Part shown: piece by piece, positions 25,445-35,364 of the stretch
Layout: the number at the start of each line of letters is the position of its first letter
Position numbering within the stretch: position 1 is the first letter of the stretch
Assembly (NCBI GenBank): GCA_025612375.1
Contig: JAAXKN010000002.1
Coordinates: forward strand, 186,001-250,000
From: Ignavibacteria bacterium
Lineage (GTDB): Bacteria > Bacteroidota > Ignavibacteria > Ignavibacteriales > SURF-24
DNA length: 64,000 nt
Direction: 5' to 3'
Position numbers and translations under genes: made by a program
The notes under the pieces: model-generated
The model's input: the letters and a program-made list of their open reading frames with translations, nothing else
Databases searched by the model: none
Told to the model about the DNA's origin: nothing

Positions 25445-27436
25445 TTATTGAATAATTATCTTTTGTGTTAATGGCTTTGACTGATTAATGACAGCTTTCA
25501 GGAAGTAGACTCCCTTTGACAGGTTATTTAACTGCAATGTCGTAGTGCCGCCATTCAGCTTATCCCTTTTTACCAATTCTCCTAAAATGTTATAAAGCTC
25601 AACTGTCCCATCATTAAACGTGGAATTAAACCTGACATTTAAATGATTTCCTGCCGGATTAGGATAAACGCTAAACATAGGGACCTGGGCCTGCTCTTCA
25701 TTTACTGAAGCATCCGTATCCGAAGTTATAACAAACCGGTCGATATTAAAAGAGGGCACTGCAACTAAGCTTAAACGCATTATCTGCAGCCCTTTGCTTA
25801 AATTGGCCTTAATACTCACTGGCACAAGGGTTGTCCAGCTGCCTGTTTTGGGTACGGCCAGAGCCTGTGTGGCAGTACCCCCGAATTCAAACCGGAATTT
25901 CCCGCCTCCATCCATGGACGCGGTATAAGCCGTAATTGTATAAACACCAGCCTGTTTGACATTCAGTGTATATTCAAGCCATTCTCCGGCAGCAACGTAA
26001 GCAAGCTGATATCCGCCCGGACGCGCTTCTATATCCACACCTTCCGAAGGCCTGTAGGCGCCTGGAACATTGGCGGGATCAGTGTCGTGATAGGTTAAGC
26101 CCTCGCCGCCGATATCGTAATCTTCTGCTTCAATTGTGCCGGGTGCATCAAAGGGGATTCCTTTATAGGAGCTTCTGTTTTTGGGAATTATAGTGACTTT
26201 AACAGGATAGGAATACATATCCGCCGGGCTGTTCGAGATGGTAACTACCCGGTAGTAATATGTTTTCCCGGGTTCTAATCCAGTGTCATTAAATGAAACA
26301 GCATCAGGACTTAATGCTGCAATTCCGGTAAACTGGCCGGCATCAGTCTTTCTCTCGATTCTTATTCCGCTGCCCGAGCTCGTCCGGTTTGTCCACTTCA
26401 GAGTTACATTTGTATCGTTTACAACTGATGCAGTCAATGCTGTGGGACCCTGTGGATAAGTTTTTGTAAGAATATCTTTTATTTCATCCCACGAGCGGCC
26501 GCTTCTGTTATACAGCCCGAAATCCCCGCCGTCATCCCAGGCCTGAAAAGCTATTCCGTTATTCAGGGCTTCCGAGACATAAGTTGAGTAATGATACATG
26601 CGGCTGTTGTAATCGCAGGATTTTACGGCGCCAAATTCACTGATCATTACAGGAATGTTATTTTTAGCTGACCACTGAGCAACAGTTTGAAACATGGCTT
26701 TTATGCTGTTTACGTCTGAGGCAGTGCCCCAGGTGCCCTGTCCCAGGCCTGCAAAGTTCCATGGATCATAGGAGTGAAAGTAGCCCATGATGTAATTATC
26801 CTTTGGAATGGCTGCAGCCATTAATGCACCTGAAGGGGTATAATCATTTCCTGAATAAATGATAATACGTGTGGGGTTTGTTTTACGGATTATCGGAATA
26901 ATTCTCTGATTAAGATCATTGACCTGCTGGACAGACATCCCGAAGGGTTCATTAAGAATTTCAAATAACAATTTATCGGATTTGTCCTTAAACCTGAATG
27001 CTACCTGAGCCCAAATGCTGTCGAAGCGGTCCCTGTAGTTTTTAATCGAGTAATTTTGCTTCAGCCAGTCCTCATGATGTGCATTTATAATTATATAAAG
27101 TCCGCGCTGCAGCCCCCAGTCTACAACCTGTTCAACTCTTGCCAGCCACGCCTGGTCCACTGTGTAAGGAGCGTTTTCCATTGTATGCTTTTCCCACCTG
27201 ACGGGAATACGTATGCAGGTAAAACCAGCACTTTTATAATCATCAAAGTAATACTCCTTTACGGCACTGTTATTCCACCCGCCTTCAGTGGGAGGTTCCA
27301 TTGTGTTCCCGATATTGATGCCGCGTTTAATCTGTTTTGCAGCTTCCTGCGGAGTGATTTGCGCCTTTGCTGTAAAATTAATAACAAAGAGAGATAATAA
27401 AAGCAAGTGCGTCAGGTTTAATCTGGCAATGTTCAT
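25445..27436 (-). CDS. secreted GH5 glycoside hydrolase with CBM6 and T9SS tail
   Basis: A 663-residue protein. A signal peptide (1-25) is followed by a GH5 catalytic domain (about 30-330) with acid/base Glu163 (LNEPFG) and nucleophile Glu267 (ISEFGA), typical of endoglucanases and related beta-glycanases. Then come a fibronectin type III domain (about 335-420), a carbohydrate-binding module of family 6 type (about 425-565; TIEAEDYDIGGEG) and a C-terminal T9SS sorting domain (FSVYPNPAGNHLNVRF). It is therefore released or surface-bound after export by the type IX system and degrades a beta-glucan or similar polymer. Substrate is not determined. Confidence 0.9.
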   Translation of the reverse strand: MNIARLNLTHLLLLSLFVINFTAKAQITPQEAAKQIKRGINIGNTMEPPTEGGWNNSAVKEYYFDDYKSAGFTCIRIPVRWEKHTMENAPYTVDQAWLARVEQVVDWGLQRGLYIIINAHHEDWLKQNYSIKNYRDRFDSIWAQVAFRFKDKSDKLLFEILNEPFGMSVQQVNDLNQRIIPIIRKTNPTRIIIYSGNDYTPSGALMAAAIPKDNYIMGYFHSYDPWNFAGLGQGTWGTASDVNSIKAMFQTVAQWSAKNNIPVMISEFGAVKSCDYNSRMYHYSTYVSEALNNGIAFQAWDDGGDFGLYNRSGRSWDEIKDILTKTYPQGPTALTASVVNDTNVTLKWTNRTSSGSGIRIERKTDAGQFTGIAALSPDAVSFNDTGLEPGKTYYYRVVTISNSPADMYSYPVKVTIIPKNRSSYKGIPFDAPGTIEAEDYDIGGEGLTYHDTDPANVPGAYRPSEGVDIEARPGGYQLAYVAAGEWLEYTLNVKQAGVYTITAYTASMDGGGKFRFEFGGTATQALAVPKTGSWTTLVPVSIKANLSKGLQIMRLSLVAVPSFNIDRFVITSDTDASVNEEQAQVPMFSVYPNPAGNHLNVRFNSTFNDGTVELYNILGELVKRDKLNGGTTTLQLNNLSKGVYFLKAVINQSKPLTQKIIIQ

Positions 27437-27840
27437 GGTTATAATATTATTAATGTGTTAAAAAAGAATTTTCTTATTTGATCCCATGCCCCACATTTAG
27501 TGCCAGAATGACAAGCGTAAATCTCAGATTCAATTTATTGCGGCTTTACAATTCCCATCCGCAAAATTCCGCATTAAGGAATAAAACGGCTCAATAAGGC
27601 CGGGAAACGTCTTCAAAATTGAGCTTTTTCTTCAAAAACCCGTTTTTTTGAGCGGCTTTAATTTTTATCTTCTCAGATCTGCATATTCCAGGATGGTTTC
27701 ATTTTTATTAAATCAATAATTTCTTTTATTAAATTAATAATAATATGGGGCAGCAGAAGGACCTGCTGTCCGTTTAGCCTTCATGAAAATATGGGATAAA
27801 ATAGCTATTTTAGATTACGAAAATTAATATCTGCTATTTT
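27437..27840. other. intergenic region
   Basis: About 400 A/T-rich bases between divergent genes, so both promoters should lie here. The inverted repeat AAAATAGC (27798-27805) / GCTATTTT (27833-27840) ends exactly before the ATG at 27841 and could hide the start in a hairpin. No gene is seen. Confidence 0.4.
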
Positions 27841-28353
27841 ATGGAAACAGAATTTGAAAGCGTCTTATTAAGCTTCTACAGACCTGATATGATTTCCTAT
27901 ATGGATAACCATCCCGAAGAGTTTGAAGAAGCAATTCTTCTTGCTGTTTCAGGCAAACAGCCATTTGCATGGCGGGCAGCCTGGCTTTTAGGCGTCTGTA
28001 TGGAAGAAAACGACAAGAGGATTAAGGCATATACGGGATTTATAATAGGCTCCCTGGCAGACAAAACCGAAGGCCACCAAAGGGAACTACTTAAGATACT
28101 TTCAAAAATGGAATTAAATGAAGATCAGAAAGGGCTCTTATTTGATTTCTGTGTTAATTTGTGGAAGGATATTTATAAACAGCCCTCTGTGCGTTCTACA
28201 GCGTTAAAAATAATTGTTAAAATAGCGAAACAATATCCAGACTTATACAAAGAGGTCACGTTACTTACTAAAGACCAGTACCTCAATACATTGTCCCCTG
28301 CAATAAAAAAATCAGTCCCAAAAATCTTAAAAGAATTAGGACAAAAAACCTAA
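27841..28353 (+). CDS. HEAT-repeat-like protein
   Basis: A 170-residue all-helical soluble protein with paired helices of HEAT/armadillo type (WRAAWLLGVCMEENDKRIKA ... SVRSTALKIIVKIAKQYPD). Such proteins act as binding scaffolds. There is no Shine-Dalgarno; the ATG follows an inverted repeat. No enzymatic motif is present and partners are unknown. Confidence 0.65.
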   Translation: METEFESVLLSFYRPDMISYMDNHPEEFEEAILLAVSGKQPFAWRAAWLLGVCMEENDKRIKAYTGFIIGSLADKTEGHQRELLKILSKMELNEDQKGLLFDFCVNLWKDIYKQPSVRSTALKIIVKIAKQYPDLYKEVTLLTKDQYLNTLSPAIKKSVPKILKELGQKT

Positions 28354-28395
28354 ATCTGCAATCCATGTATTTAAATAATGAATTCAGGATCTCAA

Positions 28396-28536
28396 TCATA
28401 TGAGTGTCGGGAAAGCATTAAGCTGCCTGTTGGTTAACTCGGGATGATTCCAGATGTAAATGCCCGTTGATATTCCCCCGCCAAAGGCAATTCCATAAAG
28501 CAGGCCTTTGTAAAATGATTCTGTATACAGCACCAT
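28396..28536 (-). CDS. possible 46-aa membrane protein
   Basis: A leftward frame from ATG28536 (GGGAG nine bases upstream) encodes MVLYTESFYKGLLYGIAFGG and continues with a glycine-rich hydrophobic segment and a polar tail. The sequence reads as a real single-pass membrane peptide, but no family is known, and another frame over the same DNA is longer without being more protein-like. Confidence 0.35.
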   Translation of the reverse strand: MVLYTESFYKGLLYGIAFGGGISTGIYIWNHPELTNRQLNAFPTLI

Positions 28537-28746
28537 TTGATCCAACTCCCAGAGCATGACAAGACTGTATCATGATCATGTGTATTATATTGAAATTGCA
28601 GCATATCACAGCCGAATCCGGATTCCGGAAGGTTTTATTTATGATCATAAAACTTTTATTTTTGAAGCAGATATTTGCAATTGATTTATGTGAGTTCTAA
28701 ATTATCGGCGGTTGATTTGAGAACTAATCATAATGCAGGACACATC

Positions 28747-31239
28747 ATGAAAAAACTTCTACTTTTATTTTTTCTTTCATTTACATTTTACTCTGTACTG
28801 AATGCTCAAAGACTTGATACTCTTTCGAGCCGTTATGTGGGACCCGGTGTGCTTTATTCAGATATTATTGCACGGGATGTCCCCTGGACAATCAAGGTTT
28901 TGAGAGTTAACCTAAAAAACCCATTCATTTCGCTCGAAGCCGTTAAAGCCAAGGAATCTTACTACGGCTATGAAAGGACCAGTGCGATGGCACAGCGCAG
29001 GACCTCTCCGGGCCACTTTGTTGTCGGCGCAATTAATGCCGATTACTACGACACGAAAAACGGAGCAATTACCAATATACAGATCGGAAAAGGCCAGATA
29101 TACAGGGGCCCGATTGTATCAACACTTATCGGCTTCGACACAAATAACAAGCCTATGATGGATATTTGTACGTTGAACTCTTTTGTCGTCAGCGGCGATT
29201 CATTACTGAAAATCAATGAGGTTAATCAGACGCGCGGGTCAGACAAGCTGATCCTTTATAACTTCTACATGGGAGCTTCCACGGGAACCAATGCTTATGG
29301 CAGTGAAGTTCTTGTAACGCCTACTACCGAATGGCTGGTAAACGACACGCTCAAATGCGTGGTGGAAAAAGTTGAAAAAAATGTTGGAAATATGGCTATC
29401 CCGGCGGGAAAAGCTGTACTTTCGGGCCACGGAATTGCGGCTTCTTTTATAAATAATAATTTTCACGTGGGCGATACTGTAAAACTGTACATGGGGCTTA
29501 GCACTGACCTGAAGAAAATCAAAGAGCTCGTTGGCGGTCACCCCAGGCTTGTTAAAAACGGTGTCAACTACCTTGATGAAGCCCTCAAAAGAGGAGAACC
29601 GGGTTCAAGCACTACAACAGCTGCACCCCGCTCCATAGCAGGTATTTCAAAGGACAGTACTTATCTCTACCTGGTAACCCTCGACGGCCGTCAGACAAGC
29701 AGCGCCGGAGCCATACTTGATGACCTGGCTAATCTTATGATCAGACTGGGCCTTTACGATGCCTTTAACCTTGATGGCGGCGGATCTACCACGATGGTTG
29801 TGAGAAATTCTGTAATGAATTCTCCATCCGATGGCAACGAGCGTTCAGTGGCAAACTGCCTCCTCGTTGTTTCTTCTGCTCCAAAGGTTCCGGAGACGCT
29901 GGGCAAAGTGGCTTTTACTTACAATTACAACAAGTTTCTTATCTACTGCGCACAAAAGCTTCAGCTGAGCGTGTATGCAAATGATATTAATGATAACGAA
30001 GCCGCAATTGATGCTACGCAGCTGAGTTTCAGCGTGTCTCCTGAACTGGGTACAGTTGACAGCAAGGGGCTTTTTACCGCCTCCAAAACACCGGCCAATG
30101 GATACCTGTACCTCAGGTATAAGAATTTCTCGGATTCTTCTTATGTCAGCTTAATACCTATAAACAAACTGTCAGTTACGCCGAAGACCGCGGTTATTGA
30201 CGGTTCAACTCCTGTAAAACTGACTGCCACTGCTTATGCCAGCGATCTGACCGAAAGAACTCTTTCTATATCTGACATCAGCTGGACATCCCTTGATACC
30301 AGTATAGCTACCGTCAAGGCTGATGGATCGGTACTTGGAAAGAATGAGGGAAAGGTTAAAATCGCCGCTTCTTTTCTTAGTAATGTTACCGATACTGCAG
30401 AAGTAACCGTCATGATCGGAAGGGGAACTCCTGTGGTTGCACAGATGGACAGCCTTACGGGCTGGACATTTGCCGGCTCTTACCTGGATTTGGCAGCTTC
30501 AAAGCTTGAAGTATCAAATGACATTAAATCCGAAGGAGCAGCTTCATTTAAGGTCGGTTTTAACTATGCATATAATACGACTTACAATAACCTCGTTTAC
30601 CTGAACTGCAATATTCCTTTTTACGGCCTGCCGGATACAGTATTTATAGATGCCAAATCGGATACTTCTGTATCTTCCGCCTTTCTTATTGTGGTAAACG
30701 GACAGAATAAATCATTCAAAATACCCGCATCTTCAGATATCTCGGGCAGTGATAAATTCAGGACTATTGCCTTCCCATTCAAGAATAATATTCCTCTGAA
30801 CACTGTCGCACTGACATATCCTGTTAAGCTGGCAAGGATAGTTGTTCAGCCGCAGTATAATGATACGCGCAGAGTAGCCGGACAAAAATATTCCGGAACA
30901 TTTTATCTCGATAATATGAGACTGCATTACCCCGCAGAAGTAACCGCAGTTGAAGAATCCGGTACGAAAATGCCGCAAGGATATTCCTTAAAGCAGAATT
31001 ACCCGAATCCCTTTAATCCCTCGACCATAATCGAGTTCAGCATAATGCAGGAAGGGAATACTTCTCTTAAAGTATTCGATTTATTGGGAAGGGAAGTGGC
31101 AGTACTGTTAAACGGAAGACTTAACGCCGGAGGCCACAGGGCCGTATGGAATGCATCAGGAGTTCCAAGCGGAATTTATTTCTACAGACTCCAAAGCGGA
31201 AACTTTGTTGAGACTAAGAAAATGATGCTGGTAAGATAA
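28747..31239 (+). CDS. secreted phosphodiester glycosidase (NAGPA) with T9SS tail
   Basis: An 830-residue protein. ATG28747 is preferred because it starts a signal peptide (MKKLLLLFFLSFTFYSVLNA); the frame opens 24 codons earlier without a signal. Residues about 40-375 form a NAGPA domain (VVGAINADYYDT, YNLDGGGSTTMVV-like DAFNLDGGGSTTMV), which removes GlcNAc from phosphodiesters in the mammalian enzyme and acts on exopolysaccharide in bacteria. Then follow bacterial Ig-like repeats (about 400-560), a carbohydrate-binding-like region, and a T9SS sorting domain (QNYPNPFNPSTIIEF). It is exported to the surface. Confidence 0.85.
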   Translation: MKKLLLLFFLSFTFYSVLNAQRLDTLSSRYVGPGVLYSDIIARDVPWTIKVLRVNLKNPFISLEAVKAKESYYGYERTSAMAQRRTSPGHFVVGAINADYYDTKNGAITNIQIGKGQIYRGPIVSTLIGFDTNNKPMMDICTLNSFVVSGDSLLKINEVNQTRGSDKLILYNFYMGASTGTNAYGSEVLVTPTTEWLVNDTLKCVVEKVEKNVGNMAIPAGKAVLSGHGIAASFINNNFHVGDTVKLYMGLSTDLKKIKELVGGHPRLVKNGVNYLDEALKRGEPGSSTTTAAPRSIAGISKDSTYLYLVTLDGRQTSSAGAILDDLANLMIRLGLYDAFNLDGGGSTTMVVRNSVMNSPSDGNERSVANCLLVVSSAPKVPETLGKVAFTYNYNKFLIYCAQKLQLSVYANDINDNEAAIDATQLSFSVSPELGTVDSKGLFTASKTPANGYLYLRYKNFSDSSYVSLIPINKLSVTPKTAVIDGSTPVKLTATAYASDLTERTLSISDISWTSLDTSIATVKADGSVLGKNEGKVKIAASFLSNVTDTAEVTVMIGRGTPVVAQMDSLTGWTFAGSYLDLAASKLEVSNDIKSEGAASFKVGFNYAYNTTYNNLVYLNCNIPFYGLPDTVFIDAKSDTSVSSAFLIVVNGQNKSFKIPASSDISGSDKFRTIAFPFKNNIPLNTVALTYPVKLARIVVQPQYNDTRRVAGQKYSGTFYLDNMRLHYPAEVTAVEESGTKMPQGYSLKQNYPNPFNPSTIIEFSIMQEGNTSLKVFDLLGREVAVLLNGRLNAGGHRAVWNASGVPSGIYFYRLQSGNFVETKKMMLVR

Positions 31240-31264
31240 AACAATAATACAGCTCTAAATTCTT

Positions 31265-31302
31265 AGGCCTGGCAGTGAGTGACTTCACTGACAGGCTTTT
31301 TT
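31265..31302 (+). terminator. terminator after the NAGPA gene
   Basis: GCCTGgCAGTGA and TCACTGaCAGGC make a long stem with a six-base loop, followed by TTTTTTA. Confidence 0.75.
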
Positions 31303-31407
31303 ATTTTTAAAGCTTACCGCTATATCTTTTTATGATTTTCTGTGTATATTACCCTCGTACAACTGGTACTGTAGAGCACATAAAACATGAAGGACCGGAG
31401 GTGACAT

Positions 31408-32490
31408 ATGAATACAGAGCCTGGAAAAGCTGAAAGGCTGGGCTTTGATGAATGGTTCAGAAATAATCAGGCTTCCCGGGAGCCGTCTGATACTTCTGTG
31501 GCCAGAGTTATTTCTGTTAACAAAAATAACTTTATTGTCTCGGATGGCAAAAATGAAATCTTTGCAGAGCTGGCAGGCAGGTTTATGTATGAGGCGGATT
31601 CCCCGCTGGATCTTCCTGCCGTTGGCGACTGGGTAAGCGTCCGTTTATTCAATGATGATACTTTTGCGGTTATATTTGATATCTTTCCGAGGAAGTCACT
31701 GTTAAAAAGAAAAACAGCAGGCAGCAAGGTTGAATACCAGCTGATTGCCGCAAATATTGATGTAGCCATAATTATCCAGGCGCTCGATTCAAACTACAAC
31801 ATTAGAAGACTGGAGCGATACCTGGTTATGATAAATGAGGGCGGAATCAAGCCTTTTGTCTTTTTAAGTAAGAGCGACCTGGCTTCCCCCGATGAAATTG
31901 AAAAAAAGAAATCGGAGATCCTTCGGTCTTTCCCGGGCCTTGACATTCTTGCCTTCAGCAACCAGCATGCTTCTGATATGGATTCGATAAAGGGAATATT
32001 AGCTCCCCGGAAAACCTACTGCCTGCTCGGCTCTTCTGGAGTCGGTAAGACCACTTTAATAAATAACCTCATCAGCGAGGATTTATTTAAGACTCAGCCG
32101 ATTAGAGAAAAAGACGGAAGAGGAAAGCATACTACTACACGCCGCGAGCTGATTGTCCTAAATAACGGGGCTATTATTATCGATAACCCCGGAATGCGTG
32201 AGCTTGGTGTTATCTCGGCTGAAAATGGCATTGATGAGACTTTTGGTGAGATAGCGGAACTCTCAAAGCAATGCCGGTTTTCCGATTGCACGCACACTGT
32301 TGAAAAAGGCTGTGCAGTCTTAAACGCTCTGGAAGAAGGAATAATTTCAAAAGAACGCTACTCCAATTACATGAAAATGCAAAAGGAATCTTTATATCAC
32401 GAGATGTCTTACGTGGAAAAAAGACAAAAGGATAAAAAGTTCGGGAAATATGTGCGTTCTATATTGAAATATAAAAATGATAAAAAATAA
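31408..32490 (+). CDS. rsgA: ribosome small subunit GTPase RsgA
   Basis: A 360-residue protein with an N-terminal OB fold (about 35-100), a circularly permuted GTPase domain (G4 SKSDL near 155; G1 LGSSGVGKTTL near 207-217; G3 DNPGMRE near 258) and a C-terminal zinc finger (CRFSDCTHTVEKGC). RsgA checks assembly of the 30S ribosome subunit and releases late assembly factors. GGAGGTGACAT precedes the start. It is monocistronic; the next gene converges. Confidence 0.93.
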   Translation: MNTEPGKAERLGFDEWFRNNQASREPSDTSVARVISVNKNNFIVSDGKNEIFAELAGRFMYEADSPLDLPAVGDWVSVRLFNDDTFAVIFDIFPRKSLLKRKTAGSKVEYQLIAANIDVAIIIQALDSNYNIRRLERYLVMINEGGIKPFVFLSKSDLASPDEIEKKKSEILRSFPGLDILAFSNQHASDMDSIKGILAPRKTYCLLGSSGVGKTTLINNLISEDLFKTQPIREKDGRGKHTTTRRELIVLNNGAIIIDNPGMRELGVISAENGIDETFGEIAELSKQCRFSDCTHTVEKGCAVLNALEEGIISKERYSNYMKMQKESLYHEMSYVEKRQKDKKFGKYVRSILKYKNDKK

Positions 32491-32513
32491 ACGCTGGTAT
32501 CTTTAGCCCGGCT

Positions 32514-33131
32514 CTAATCCAGAAGCAAGCTGGCAAAGGCGTATATGCCTGCAATAAGTACCAGCACCCCGGCAATTTTGTTTGCCAGTCGCATCTTAGG
32601 CATATCCAGTTTGTGCTTCAAATGCTTAATGACATAAGTAAGCACTATGAACCAGATAAATGAACCGATGAAAACCCCTGAAACTATGGCAAGAGCATGA
32701 ATACGGCTATACTCATGTGCAAGACCAACTGTGGCAAAAAGGGCAAGAAAAGCAAAAATTGTGATCGGGTTTGTAAATGCAATTACTGCCGCAGAAAGAT
32801 ATAACTTAAGAGTCCCGCCGTTGGGAACGTGATTTTTCGGGTCGGGCGGTTCGGCACGGAACATCCTGAACCCCATAAAGAAAAGAATTATCCCGCCTAT
32901 AATATGAATCCATAATCTCTCGGCTATTAAGAAATCTGAAATTATAGTAATGCCAAAAGCAGCAACTGAACTGTAAAAAAGATCTCCTGTTGAAGCCCCC
33001 AGACCGACGGCAAGCCCGCGCAATTGCCCCGCTGCAAGTGTCTCGCGAATACACATTATTGTAAGGGGCCCGATGGAAATAGTCATTGCAAGGCCAATTA
33101 GAAATCCTTTTACGAAATAGGCTAATATCAT
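32514..33131 (-). CDS. LysE/RhtB-type amino acid exporter
   Basis: A 205-residue membrane protein with six predicted helices. The N-terminal GLAMTISIGPLTIMCIRETL contains the conserved GPG-like motif of the LysE superfamily, and AVIAFTNPITIFAFLALF the second signature. Members export amino acids or related solutes by proton exchange. Substrate cannot be inferred. It converges with rsgA. Confidence 0.85.
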   Translation of the reverse strand: MILAYFVKGFLIGLAMTISIGPLTIMCIRETLAAGQLRGLAVGLGASTGDLFYSSVAAFGITIISDFLIAERLWIHIIGGIILFFMGFRMFRAEPPDPKNHVPNGGTLKLYLSAAVIAFTNPITIFAFLALFATVGLAHEYSRIHALAIVSGVFIGSFIWFIVLTYVIKHLKHKLDMPKMRLANKIAGVLVLIAGIYAFASLLLD

Positions 33132-33663
33132 TTAATAATCCTTTTATATACTCTGGCTTTTTCAGAAGCTGTAATAATTCCCTTAAACCAAACTCCTGAA
33201 TATATAAAACTGAACCGTCTTTTTCTCTAGTATAATTTAAGAAAAGATTTTTAAGAGTCCGCGGGCAGAAATTTCAAATATTGATTAATTAGTAACTATT
33301 TTTTTTCAGTGCCAGGCTCTTAAGAAAAGAAGAGATAATAAAATAGCTTTGCTGAATAATGACAGAAGAATCATACTGTCTTAAATCAATTGACTTGTCA
33401 AAGGTAATCTCGTAATTTGTTAGCACATGAAAAACGATTTATGGCGCTCTGCCGTAAATGATTATTCACCAGACTTCAGAAAAATGAAATTTTAATCTCC
33501 TTTCAAATATGCACCTTATCTTAAAAGGTGCCGGTTCTTATCCCCATACCGGGGAAGTCTATACATATATTAAATTTCAGCGGCCTCAGGCAGTTCAGAT
33601 AGTGTTGCTTTTATTGCATGTTTTGTCTGCCGCAATGCCGCCCATAGACGAAAGGAGTATTAA
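33132..33663 (+). promoter_or_regulatory. long leader of ABC-F gene with candidate uORF
   Basis: About 530 bases separate the LysE and ABC-F genes. The last 160 contain stem-forming segments (CACCTTATCTTAAAAGGTG at 33512-33530; a CCGG-CCGG stem at 33531-33553) and a 57-codon frame (33509-33682, MHLILKGAGSYPHTGEVYTY...) that overlaps the ABC-F start by 19 bases. Antibiotic-responsive ABC-F genes are often controlled by translated leaders with alternative hairpins. There is no Shine-Dalgarno for the leader frame, so this is only a candidate. Confidence 0.4.
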
Positions 33664-35253
33664 ATGTCTCAGATATCATTAAATAATGTAAGCTTTCATT
33701 ACGACACGCCTTTTCAGGAGGTCTTCCGCTCATTTTCAATTGTAATTGACGATAAATGGAAAACAGCACTTATAGGAAGAAACGGAAGAGGCAAGACTAC
33801 CCTTTTTAAGCTTCTGTCGGGAATGCATTTGCCCTCTTCAGGACAGGTGCATGTGCCTTTTGAAATAAAATACTTTCCCTACTTCCCGGCCGATTCAAAT
33901 GAAATTACTCAAAGAGTTATAAAGGAATCAATAGCACCTTTTTCTTTCTGGGAAGAGAAGATGACGCTCCTGCTCGAAAAGGGGGATGAGGATAGCCTGA
34001 AGGAGTATTCAGCTTACTTCGACCTCTTTATGCACTTTGAGGGATACACAATCGATTCGGCAATTGAAAAGGAAGCCGCAGCTATAGGCCTGGACATGGA
34101 GGTACTCTGCAGGCCGTTTAATACCTTAAGCGGGGGAGAAAAAACACGTGCCCTTATTCTGCCCCTTTTCATGAGGCAGGATACTTTCCCTCTTCTTGAT
34201 GAACCGACGGACCACCTGGACCTGAACGGACGGGAACACCTGGCTGAGTATCTTTCCGCAAGTAAAAAGGGGTTTATTGTTGCCTCGCACGACAGGTATC
34301 TTCTTGACAGGTGCACAGATCACGTCATCTCAATAAACAAGACTGACGTAAAAGTAATGCAGGGAAATTATTCCACATGGCGTTACCAGACCGGTATTGA
34401 GGAAGAGTTCGAACAGAGGCGCTATGAGAATATTCAGCGTGATATCCAAAGCCTTGAAAAAGCAGCACAGCAGAAGAGAAAGTGGTCAAACAAAAAGGAA
34501 AAGGAAAAAAACAGCGCTGCTGACAGCGGCTTTGTTTCGCATAAAGCCGCAAAGCTGATGAAAAGGGCTACTGCAATTGAAAGGCGCATTGAAAATAATA
34601 TTGAAAGCAGGAAAGACCTCCTTAAAAACAGGGAATCTGAACACACTCTTAAAATGAAAGGGAGCAGTAAACTCCCTGAGCGGCTTATTTCCGTAAACAA
34701 CCTGGCCGTAAGCATAGAGGGCAGGGAAATCATTTCGGGAATATACCTGAATGTGTTTAAGGGTGACAGGATTGCAATTACCGGTGACAACGGGACGGGC
34801 AAGACTACACTTCTTAATGCAATTGAAGGGACTATTCCGATTACAAACGGCGATATATTTACCGCACCCAACTTAAAGATTGCACGCGCTTATCAGAGCC
34901 CCCTGTGGCAGACCGGATACCTTAAGGATCATTTATATGAAGCAGGCCTGGAGGTAACAAATTTCCGCTTCATAATGTCTGCATTTAAGATGACGGGCGA
35001 GATATTTGACCATCCGCTTGAGACTTTCAGCAAGGGACAGCTGCGGAAAATAGACCTCTGCCGGACTATTGTTTCCTCACCGCAGCTTCTAATATGGGAT
35101 GAGCCGCTTAACTATCTCGATATCGCTTCACGCGAACAGCTGGAGGATTTTCTGCAGAATGATGAGCCGACAATTATTTTTGTCGAGCACGACAGGTTCT
35201 TTATTGAGTCTGCTGCAACGGAAATAATAAGGCTTGAAAAAACTAATGTATAG
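33664..35253 (+). CDS. ABC-F ribosome-protection-type ATPase (Lsa-like)
   Basis: A 529-residue twin ABC protein without membrane helices. NBD1 has GRNGRGKTT and LLDEPTDHLD; NBD2 has GDNGTGKTT, FSKGQLRKIDLCR and IWDEPLNYLD, the wording seen in the Lsa/Vga group of antibiotic-resistance ABC-F proteins. The inter-domain linker (about 245-340) is long and strongly charged, as expected for reaching the peptidyl-transferase centre. AGGAGTATTAA precedes the start. A role in protecting ribosomes from lincosamide or pleuromutilin-like drugs is plausible by similarity. A long leader suggests drug-dependent expression. Confidence 0.8.
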   Translation: MSQISLNNVSFHYDTPFQEVFRSFSIVIDDKWKTALIGRNGRGKTTLFKLLSGMHLPSSGQVHVPFEIKYFPYFPADSNEITQRVIKESIAPFSFWEEKMTLLLEKGDEDSLKEYSAYFDLFMHFEGYTIDSAIEKEAAAIGLDMEVLCRPFNTLSGGEKTRALILPLFMRQDTFPLLDEPTDHLDLNGREHLAEYLSASKKGFIVASHDRYLLDRCTDHVISINKTDVKVMQGNYSTWRYQTGIEEEFEQRRYENIQRDIQSLEKAAQQKRKWSNKKEKEKNSAADSGFVSHKAAKLMKRATAIERRIENNIESRKDLLKNRESEHTLKMKGSSKLPERLISVNNLAVSIEGREIISGIYLNVFKGDRIAITGDNGTGKTTLLNAIEGTIPITNGDIFTAPNLKIARAYQSPLWQTGYLKDHLYEAGLEVTNFRFIMSAFKMTGEIFDHPLETFSKGQLRKIDLCRTIVSSPQLLIWDEPLNYLDIASREQLEDFLQNDEPTIIFVEHDRFFIESAATEIIRLEKTNV

Positions 35254-35364
35254 TGTTTTTACCTGAATCTTTTTATTTTCCGGTTGCCGGCAATTTCAAA
35301 GAAATACTATATTTTGCTGTCGGAAAATATTGTTTACACAGATAACAAAAAACGGTTAAATAAA

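Noticed and set aside
28418-28648. 76-codon minus-strand frame between the HEAT-like and NAGPA genes
   Set aside because: Composition is not protein-like and a shorter frame on the same strand (28396-28536) reads better.
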